Origin: Flavobacterium sp. | GTDB taxonomy: Bacteria; Bacteroidota; Bacteroidia; Flavobacteriales; Flavobacteriaceae | Assembly: GCA_018062725.1 (NCBI GenBank) | Contig: JAGORP010000110.1 | Coordinates: 1-6,812, forward strand | Direction of reading: 5' to 3' | DNA: 6,812 nucleotides | In this document: positions 1 to 4,453 of the stretch, in pieces | Numbering within the stretch: position 1 is the first letter of the stretch | Layout: the number at the start of each line of letters is the position of its first letter | Program-made: the position numbers and the translations under genes | The notes under the pieces: generated by a model | What the model saw: only the letters and a program-made list of their open reading frames with translations | What the model was told of the DNA's origin: nothing | The model's database searches: none

Positions 1-138
1 CTTTTAGTTTTAGTACTTCCATTGTATCCTTTCATGCTTATGGCTTTTGGCTATTTATTTGGTCAGTCTCAGTTTTTTTTCAATTTTGGAAAGCGAATGC
101 TAAAATCGATGGGATTAGGATTCTTTTTTAAAGCATAA
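1..138 (+). CDS. C-terminal fragment of a small membrane protein (possibly DUF6787 family)
   Basis: An open frame enters from the left edge in phase 1 and ends at TAA 136-138, giving 45 residues. The first part is strongly hydrophobic (LLVLVLPLYPFMLMAFGYLF), consistent with a final transmembrane helix. It is followed by GQSQFFFNF and a basic tail (KRMLKSMGLGFFFKA). The pattern of a hydrophobic helix, then FGxLFGQxxFFxxF and a K/R-M-L tail, resembles my memory of the DUF6787 family of Bacteroidota, which has no assigned function. That family assignment is from memory and uncertain. The start and most of the protein lie outside the window. The gene converges on the next minus-strand gene, with a shared hairpin terminator just after the stop. 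Confidence 0.55.
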   Translation, partial: LLVLVLPLYPFMLMAFGYLFGQSQFFFNFGKRMLKSMGLGFFFKA

Positions 139-163
139 AAAAATCCCGATTTCTCGGGACTTT
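137..163. terminator. Bidirectional intrinsic terminator between convergent genes
   Basis: TCCCGA (144-149) and TCGGGA (154-159) form a perfect 6-bp stem with the loop TTTC. Seven A residues precede it on the plus strand (137-143), so transcripts of the minus-strand gene get a stem followed by seven U. On the plus strand the stem is followed by CTTT and A/T-rich DNA, a weaker U tract. Its position between two converging stop codons supports use in both directions, more strongly for the minus-strand gene. Confidence 0.8.
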
Positions 164-167
164 AATT

Positions 168-485
168 CTATACCGCATTGTTTTTCTTATCCTGAAAATA
201 CTCATACAACCAAGTTAAAGTAAAAGTGGGTAGAATATCTGTGAAAGGAATTAATTCTTCCAATGTTCCAATAACTCCAGCAACTTTACCAATGGTACCT
301 TTGTACATTGCTACTAATAGCAATCCGGAAATTGGCGCCCAAATAACATCAATCGTTTCTGCAAATGCCGGAACAACATAAGACAACATTCCTATAAAAT
401 CAAACAATAAACCTAAAATCAATTTTGAAGTAGTAGCTTGTTTTTTAACTGGCGATTGCACTTCAACTTGAATCTCTTTTGTCAT
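168..485 (-). CDS. Conserved hypothetical small membrane protein (105 aa)
   Basis: I do not recognise a named family or function, although similar short proteins are, from memory, common in Flavobacteriaceae. The N-terminal 21 residues are polar and basic and probably cytoplasmic. A hydrophobic segment follows at about 22-41 (LILGLLFDFIGMLSYVVPAF) and a second at about 47-61 (VIWAPISGLLLVAMY). A Gly/Val-rich stretch lies at 65-75, and a last amphipathic or hydrophobic segment at 79-97 contains FTDILPTFTLTWLYEYF. Asp and Pro recur inside the hydrophobic stretches (D29, P39, D46, P51, P80, D83, P86), which is unusual for a simple anchor. The C-terminus is charged (QDKKN). The ATG at 485 is preceded by an A-rich leader with no Shine-Dalgarno sequence. 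It lies 55 bp downstream of msrA on the same strand and has its own -7-like box, so it may be transcribed alone or with msrA. Confidence 0.8.
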   Translation of the reverse strand: MTKEIQVEVQSPVKKQATTSKLILGLLFDFIGMLSYVVPAFAETIDVIWAPISGLLLVAMYKGTIGKVAGVIGTLEELIPFTDILPTFTLTWLYEYFQDKKNNAV

Positions 486-521
486 TTTTAGTTCTAATTA
501 AAATTCTTTTAAACTAATATA

Positions 522-529
522 CAAAACTA
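522..529 (-). promoter_or_regulatory. Candidate -7 box for the 105-aa membrane protein gene
   Basis: On the minus strand this reads TAGTTTTG, an exact match to the TAnnTTTG -7 element of Bacteroidota. It lies about 37 bases before the ATG at 485 and would give a leader of roughly 30 bases. No TTG is present at the expected 17-23-base distance upstream, so only half of the promoter is supported. Confidence 0.3.
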
Positions 530-540
530 ATGCCAAAAAT

Positions 541-1179
541 TTAATGCTTTATTTTATCTTTAAATGTTTTACGAACTTTATCAATTTTGGGTGTTATCAC
601 ATACGAACAGTAGGACTTATCCTTGTTTTGATTGTAATAATTTTTATGATAATCTTCTGCCACATAAAAAGTTGGGGCGACTGAGATTCTGGTCACAATC
701 TTTTTACCGAAGGTATTCTCATCATTCAATAATTTGATATAGTCTTCTGCAATTGTTTTTTGAGAAGCATTCGTGGTAAAAATTTCGCTTCGATATTGTG
801 ACCCTACATCAGCGCCTTGTCTATTAATCGTTGTTGGATCATGAGTTGCGAAGAAAACTTCCAACAATTCGCCGTAACTAATTGTTTTGGGATCGAAAAC
901 GATTTTAATCGCTTCGGCGTGACCAGAATACCCCGAACAAACTTCTTCATAAGTCGGATTCTTACTGGTGCCTCCAATATAGCCTGGCAGCACACTTTCA
1001 ACGCCTTTCAATTCTAAAAATACCGCTTCGGTACACCAAAAACAACCACCAGCAAAAATAGCGGTTTCCTTTCCGTTGTTCACATTCATAGCAGACGGTT
1101 CTATTTGTTCCATATTTTTTGATTTCGATTCACAACTTATCGACAAAAGTGACAGCAATATGACGATTCCTTTTTTCAT
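541..1179 (-). CDS. msrA: Peptide-methionine (S)-S-oxide reductase MsrA, predicted lipoprotein
   Basis: MsrA reduces the S epimer of methionine sulfoxide, free or in proteins, to methionine, and is recycled by thioredoxin-type reductants. With the start at 1179 the protein has 212 residues. The catalytic motif GCFWC is at 45-49, with catalytic Cys46. Other MsrA hallmarks are GYIGG, YEEVCSGYSGHAEAI with a candidate resolving Cys81, HDPTTINRQGADVGSQYRS, and a C-terminal YCSYVITPKIDK. The N-terminus MKKGIVILLSLLSISC is a lipoprotein signal peptide with Cys16 as the lipidation site. I chose 1179 because the frame can begin further upstream (1233), but that would put 18 residues before the signal peptide and place the putative promoter inside the gene. 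The enzyme is therefore expected in the envelope, probably facing the periplasm. No obvious acidic surface-export signal follows Cys16 (ESKSKN). lolD is transcribed divergently from it. Confidence 0.95.
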   Translation of the reverse strand: MKKGIVILLSLLSISCESKSKNMEQIEPSAMNVNNGKETAIFAGGCFWCTEAVFLELKGVESVLPGYIGGTSKNPTYEEVCSGYSGHAEAIKIVFDPKTISYGELLEVFFATHDPTTINRQGADVGSQYRSEIFTTNASQKTIAEDYIKLLNDENTFGKKIVTRISVAPTFYVAEDYHKNYYNQNKDKSYCSYVITPKIDKVRKTFKDKIKH

Positions 1180-1190
1180 TACTTTTTTCT

Positions 1191-1218
1191 CAAATTTAAT
1201 TAAATACGTCTGAAACAA
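1191..1218 (-). promoter_or_regulatory. Candidate flavobacterial promoter of msrA
   Basis: On the minus strand TTG (1218-1216) is followed after 17 bases by TAAATTTG (1198-1191). This matches the Bacteroidota sigma pattern TTG-N17-23-TAnnTTTG. Transcription would begin only a few bases before the ATG at 1179, giving a very short leader. The A/T-rich background raises the chance of coincidental matches. Confidence 0.4.
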
Positions 1219-1241
1219 ATTGGTTCTTAACAAAACTTTAT

Positions 1242-1272
1242 TTGATGTTGAATGAAATTCTTTGTTTATTTG
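1242..1272 (+). promoter_or_regulatory. Candidate promoter of lolD
   Basis: TTG at 1242-1244 is followed after 20 bases by TTTATTTG (1265-1272), which differs from TAnnTTTG at the second base only. The ATG of lolD begins 16 bases after the box. This is a near match in A/T-rich DNA and is offered as a candidate only. Confidence 0.25.
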
Positions 1273-1288
1273 TGTAAATACTTCTCAG

Positions 1289-2008
1289 ATGATAAATGCA
1301 GTAAATATTCATAAATATTTTGGTCAATTAAAGGTTTTAAAACGTGTTAATTTACTCATAAAAGAAGGTGAAATCGTTTCAATTGTAGGAGCCTCCGGAG
1401 CAGGAAAAACAACACTTCTTCAAATTTTAGGAACCCTAGACAAACCGAGTTTTAAAAACAGAAAAGGAGTTGATTTGACTTCTTCTCTTCAAATAAATGG
1501 TCAGGATGTTTTAAAAATGAATGATAAGGAATTGTCTAAATTCAGAAATTTAAATTTAGGGTTCATCTTTCAATTTCATCAACTTTTACCTGAATTTACA
1601 GCTTTAGAGAACGTTTGTATTCCGGGATTCATCGCAAATAGACCTAAAAACGAAGTCGAAACAGAAGCCATTAGACTGTTAACATATTTAGGTTTAGATC
1701 ATAGATTGCACCATAAACCAAGTGAGCTTTCGGGTGGTGAACAACAACGAGTAGCTGTTGCAAGAGCCATGATTAACAAACCAAAAGTTATTTTTGCCGA
1801 TGAACCTTCAGGGAATTTGGATACGCTTTCGGCAGAAAACTTGCATCAATTGTTTTTTCAACTTCGAGACGAACTCAATCAAACCTTTGTCATTGTTACC
1901 CATAACGAAGAATTAGCCAATATGGCCGATCGAAAAATTACCATAGTAGATGGAAACATAAAAGACATTAATAATATTGCTGTAGTGGCGGCTGAACATG
2001 TAGAATGA
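1289..2008 (+). CDS. lolD: Lipoprotein-releasing ABC transporter ATPase LolD
   Basis: LolD is the ATPase of the LolCDE complex, which extracts lipoproteins from the inner membrane and passes them to the periplasmic carrier for the outer membrane. From ATG 1289 the protein has 239 residues. Walker A is GASGAGKT at 34-41. The Q-loop region [16 protein letters not shown] (94-109) is typical of LolD within the LolD/MacB/FtsE group. The signature [14 protein letters not shown] is at 147-160, Walker B with catalytic Glu is [12 protein letters not shown] (167-178), and the switch His is His205 in VTHNEE. Residues about 54-67 ([14 protein letters not shown]) make the segment after Walker A longer than in E. 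coli LolD. In-frame TTG 1262 could extend the protein by nine residues, but these have no family counterpart. No LolC/LolE permease gene is in the window. Its last 4 bases overlap the next gene, suggesting coupled translation. Confidence 0.9.
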   Translation: MINAVNIHKYFGQLKVLKRVNLLIKEGEIVSIVGASGAGKTTLLQILGTLDKPSFKNRKGVDLTSSLQINGQDVLKMNDKELSKFRNLNLGFIFQFHQLLPEFTALENVCIPGFIANRPKNEVETEAIRLLTYLGLDHRLHHKPSELSGGEQQRVAVARAMINKPKVIFADEPSGNLDTLSAENLHQLFFQLRDELNQTFVIVTHNEELANMADRKITIVDGNIKDINNIAVVAAEHVE

Positions 2009-2769
2009 ATTTTTCCGAGTTAAAAGATTTTTTAAACGAAAAGGTCGATTTATACAATACTCCGAATTTTATTGAAAGCGACCCGATTCAAATTCCGCAT
2101 CAATTTTCGATCAAAGAAGATATTGAAATTGCCGGTTTTCTGGCATCCACAATTGCCTGGGGAAATCGGAAAATGATTATCAATAATGCCCAAAGAATGA
2201 TGGAAATCCTGGGAAATGCGCCTTATGATTTTGTAATGTCACATACGGAAAATGATTTAGAACGCATTGGGAATTTTGTTCATCGCACCTTTAACGCTCA
2301 AGATTTTACCACTTTTATAAAAGGATTACAACACATTTACAACAATCATAGCGGATTGGAAGCTGTGTTTTCCAGAGTCGTCGAAGACCATTCGACCCAG
2401 AAAGCCATTTCCGAATTTAAGAAAACATTTTTTGAAATTCCGCACCAAAACAGAACACAGAAACACATTTCTGATCCGATGAACAATTCGGCTGCCAAAC
2501 GCATCAACATGTTTTTACGTTGGATGTGTCGACAAGACAAAAAAGGAGTTGATTTTGGAATCTGGAAAAGTATACCAACTTCTGCACTATCTTGTCCACT
2601 GGATGTCCATTCCGGAAACGTAGCGCGTAAACTCGAACTACTTACCCGAAAACAAAACGATGCCAAGGCCTTAGCTGAATTAGACCTCAACCTACGAAAA
2701 CTAGATCCGAACGATCCTGTAAAATATGATTTTGCGTTGTTTGGATTGGGGGTTTTTGAGAAATTTTAG
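2005..2769 (+). CDS. TIGR02757 / DUF2400 family protein (254 aa), function unproven
   Basis: The protein matches the TIGR02757 (DUF2400) family. Recognisable blocks are [17 protein letters not shown] (42-58), [17 protein letters not shown] (162-178), a [17 protein letters not shown] block (197-213), [21 protein letters not shown], and the closing [14 protein letters not shown] (237-250). The length of about 250 residues is normal for the family and no part is missing. There is no signal peptide or membrane helix, so it should be cytoplasmic. No activity is established as far as I know. The PLDVHxxxVARKL block, with Asp200, resembles the VDTHxxRVxxR region around the catalytic Asp of HhH-GPD DNA glycosylases, which is my inference and not a family annotation. 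Its ATG overlaps the lolD stop (ATGA, 2005-2008), so it is probably translated from the same mRNA. No U-tract terminator follows. Confidence 0.88.
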   Translation: MNFSELKDFLNEKVDLYNTPNFIESDPIQIPHQFSIKEDIEIAGFLASTIAWGNRKMIINNAQRMMEILGNAPYDFVMSHTENDLERIGNFVHRTFNAQDFTTFIKGLQHIYNNHSGLEAVFSRVVEDHSTQKAISEFKKTFFEIPHQNRTQKHISDPMNNSAAKRINMFLRWMCRQDKKGVDFGIWKSIPTSALSCPLDVHSGNVARKLELLTRKQNDAKALAELDLNLRKLDPNDPVKYDFALFGLGVFEKF

Positions 2770-2770
2770 T

Positions 2771-2832
2771 TAAGACTACTTAAAAAATTAGATTCTTAGA
2801 CTGTAAGACTTTTCACATTCTGCTTTAAGACT
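2771..2832 (+). repeat. Degenerate TAAGACT heptamer repeats in the intergenic spacer
   Basis: TAAGACT occurs at 2771-2777, 2804-2810 and 2826-2832, and the variant TTAGACT at 2796-2802. The copies are on one strand with irregular spacing. Low-complexity TTAGACT/TAAGACT strings of this kind are, from memory, a common component of Flavobacterium intergenic DNA. No gene fits here. Confidence 0.55.
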
Positions 2833-2839
2833 AAAAAAC

Positions 2840-2867
2840 TTTGTAACTTTGCCACTCAGTAACTTTG
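2840..2867 (+). promoter_or_regulatory. Candidate promoter region of mnmE with two TAACTTTG boxes
   Basis: TAACTTTG occurs at 2844-2851 and 2860-2867, both exact matches to TAnnTTTG. For the second box, TTTG at 2840-2843 lies 16 bases upstream, one base short of the usual 17-23 spacing for the -33 TTG element. Transcription from the second box would start just before the ATG at 2879, and from the first about 16 bases earlier. Both boxes lie in a tandem repeat, so the matches may be by-products of the repeat. Confidence 0.35.
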
Positions 2868-2874
2868 TCACTAA
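2843..2874 (+). repeat. Tandem 16-bp direct repeat immediately upstream of mnmE
   Basis: GTAACTTTGCCACTCA (2843-2858) is followed directly by GTAACTTTGTCACTAA (2859-2874), identical at 14 of 16 positions. A further partial copy, AACTTTG, is at 2837-2843. The array ends four bases before the mnmE start codon. Confidence 0.8.
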
Positions 2875-2878
2875 CTAA

Positions 2879-4303
2879 ATGAACCACCACGATACCATTG
2901 TAGCCTTAGCCACTCCATCAGGAGCCGGTGCCATTGCCGTAATTAGAATTTCTGGACCAGAAGCGATAACTATTGCTTCGGAAGTATTTCAATCGATACA
3001 CCAGAAGGACATTACCAAGCAAAAATCGCACACGCTACATTTGGGACATATTATCGACTCTTCGGCAGGCTCAGGGCAGGTCAAAATTTTAGATCAGGTT
3101 TTGCTTTCCATTTTCAAAGGAAGTAATTCGTATACTGGCGAAAATACCATCGAGATTTCGTGTCATGGTTCGACATTTATCCAACAACAAATCATTCAGT
3201 TATTGCTTCGTAAAGGTTGTCGAATGGCACAAGCCGGTGAATTTACCTTACGTTCTTTTTTAAATGGTAAAATGGACTTGTCTCAAGCGGAAGCCGTGGC
3301 CGATTTAATTGCTTCCGATAACGAAGCGGCGCACCAAATTGCGATGAACCAAATGCGAGGTGGTTTCAGTAATGAGATTGCTAAATTACGGGAAGAACTC
3401 TTAAACTTTGCATCACTAATTGAATTGGAATTGGATTTTGCGGAAGAAGATGTAGAATTCGCTGATAGAAGTCAGTTTAACGAATTATTAAATCGAATTG
3501 AATTTGTTTTGAAACGTTTAATCGATTCTTTTGCGGTAGGAAACGTCATCAAAAACGGAATTCCTGTAGCGATTGTGGGAGAACCTAACGTAGGAAAATC
3601 GACACTCTTAAATGCCTTATTAAACGAAGAACGCGCCATTGTTTCCGATATCGCTGGAACCACTCGAGACACGATTGAAGATGAATTAGTGATTGACGGC
3701 ATTGGCTTTCGATTTATAGATACTGCCGGAATTCGCGAAACCAAAGACGTTGTTGAAAGCATCGGTATTCAAAAAACATTCGAAAAAATAGAACAAGCAC
3801 AGGTGGTGTTGTATTTAATTGACAGTTTACAACTGATAATTGATAATGAAAATACGGTAAAAGTCGAAATTGAGAAAATAAAAAATCAATTCCCTTTAAA
3901 ACCACTTATCGTTGTCTGTAATAAAGTAGACAAATTAAATGCCGAACAACGAGCCCAATTCGACAAGCAATTATCAATTATCAATTATCAATTCTTAATT
4001 GAGATTTCCGCAAAGCAAAAAACAGGTATTGAATCATTAAAAAACACCTTATTATCTTTTGTAAACACCGGCGCACTTCGAAATAACGAAACCATTGTAA
4101 CTAATACCAGACATTACGATTCGCTGTTAAAAGCGTTGGAAGAGATCCAAAAAGTAAAATACGGCATGCAGACCCATCTTCCTTCCGACTTAATGGCCAT
4201 CGACATCAAACAAGCCTTGTATTATTTTGGAGAAATTACTGGACAAGTGAGTAACGATGAACTGTTAGGAAATATATTCGCTAACTTTTGTATCGGTAAA
4301 TAA
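2879..4303 (+). CDS. mnmE: tRNA uridine-5-carboxymethylaminomethyl(34) synthesis GTPase MnmE
   Basis: MnmE works with MnmG to put a carboxymethylaminomethyl group on wobble U34 of certain tRNAs, using a folate-derived one-carbon unit and GTP hydrolysis. The 474-residue protein starts with the N-terminal folate-binding domain (DTIVALATPSGAGAIAVIRISG), followed by the helical domain with CHGS and QAGEFTLRSFLNGKMDLSQA. The inserted G domain has G1 GEPNVGKS (234-241), G2 TTRD (261-264), G3 DTAG (281-284), G4 NKVD (348-351) and G5 SAK (377-379). It ends in the diagnostic FCIGK with Cys471. It is about 20 residues longer than the E. coli enzyme. Much of the extra length may come from two repeat-derived stretches, around 314-325 and 364-374, that flank G4. 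All GTPase motifs are intact, so the gene looks functional. ATG 2879 directly precedes the conserved N-terminus. Confidence 0.97.
   Translation: MNHHDTIVALATPSGAGAIAVIRISGPEAITIASEVFQSIHQKDITKQKSHTLHLGHIIDSSAGSGQVKILDQVLLSIFKGSNSYTGENTIEISCHGSTFIQQQIIQLLLRKGCRMAQAGEFTLRSFLNGKMDLSQAEAVADLIASDNEAAHQIAMNQMRGGFSNEIAKLREELLNFASLIELELDFAEEDVEFADRSQFNELLNRIEFVLKRLIDSFAVGNVIKNGIPVAIVGEPNVGKSTLLNALLNEERAIVSDIAGTTRDTIEDELVIDGIGFRFIDTAGIRETKDVVESIGIQKTFEKIEQAQVVLYLIDSLQLIIDNENTVKVEIEKIKNQFPLKPLIVVCNKVDKLNAEQRAQFDKQLSIINYQFLIEISAKQKTGIESLKNTLLSFVNTGALRNNETIVTNTRHYDSLLKALEEIQKVKYGMQTHLPSDLMAIDIKQALYYFGEITGQVSNDELLGNIFANFCIGK
3817..3848 (+). repeat. Degenerate heptamer array inside mnmE (AAYTGAY units)
   Basis: Consecutive 7-base units read AATTGAC, AGTTTAC, AACTGAT, AATTGAT, then AATG. 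The perfect part is TGATAAT twice (3834-3847). It encodes the segment around LIDSLQLIIDNEN between G3 and G4 of the GTPase domain. The reverse complement reads as the ATTATCA/ACTGTCA type of repeat seen again at 3970-3997. Confidence 0.75.
3970..3997 (+). repeat. Tandem ATTATCA heptamer array inside mnmE, opposite orientation to the first
   Basis: ATTATCA is repeated perfectly three times (3970-3990), followed by a diverged fourth unit ATTCTTA (3991-3997). It encodes LSIINYQFLI between G4 and G5. ATTATCA is the exact reverse complement of the TGATAAT units at 3834-3847, so the two arrays form a 14-bp inverted repeat about 125 bases apart. Confidence 0.85.
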
Positions 4304-4453
4304 AGTGCTTTTATTCTCTTTTAGACTAATATAATGCTACTATGCCCAACATTATATCATTCTAGCCATTCACGCACTCAAAACCGCATTACACACATTT
4401 AAAATTAGAAGTCAGTAAAAAAAATATAAATTTACGTTCTAATTTATGTCAAA
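4304..4453. other. Intergenic spacer between mnmE and the sensor kinase gene
   Basis: This stretch contains no gene that I can support. It holds an 8-bp inverted repeat ATATAATG (4329-4336) and CATTATAT (4350-4357) with a 13-base loop and no U tract after it, and an A8 run at 4417-4424. The nearest -7-like string is TAAATTTA (4427-4434), one base off TAnnTTTG and without a TTG at the right distance. No convincing terminator or promoter is visible. Confidence 0.5.

Noticed and set aside
498..512. Palindrome TTAAAA-TTC-TTTTAA between msrA and the 105-aa gene
   Set aside because: It is A/T only with a three-base loop and no U tract in the right place, so it is likely chance.
804..1017. Short frames on both strands inside msrA (minus 804-1001, plus 817-1017)
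   Set aside because: They lie wholly within the conserved MsrA coding sequence in other frames, and their translations show no domain or signal.
1180..1233. Upstream extension of msrA to 1233
   Set aside because: It would add 18 residues before an obvious lipoprotein signal peptide and cover the promoter-like boxes.
1262..1288. TTG start nine codons upstream for lolD
   Set aside because: ATG 1289 gives the normal LolD N-terminus. The extra residues resemble translated leader.
2346..2690. Minus-strand frame of 114 codons opposite the DUF2400 gene
   Set aside because: It is antisense to a well-supported family protein. The Ser/Cys/Phe-rich translation is typical of a shadow frame.
2770..2783. 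Inverted repeat TTAAG-ACTA-CTTAA after the DUF2400 stop
   Set aside because: A five-pair A/T-rich stem followed by A residues. It is not a terminator and is explained by the TAAGACT repeats.
3472..3905. Minus-strand frames of 96 and 63 codons opposite mnmE
   Set aside because: They are antisense to the conserved GTPase domain. The second contains YQLSVVNCQL only because it reads the heptamer repeat on the other strand.
3970..3997. Tandem units in mnmE as a CRISPR-like array
   Set aside because: The units are 7 bases with no spacers and lie in a coding frame.
4299..4315. Hairpin AATAAA-GTGCT-TTTATT overlapping the mnmE stop as a terminator
   Set aside because: The stem is A/T only, six pairs, and is followed by CTCTTTTA and not a clean U tract. 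Such stems are expected by chance in this base composition.
4304..4453. Riboswitch or small RNA in the spacer before the sensor gene
   Set aside because: There is no recognisable aptamer fold, strong hairpin or terminator. Only one weak inverted repeat is present.
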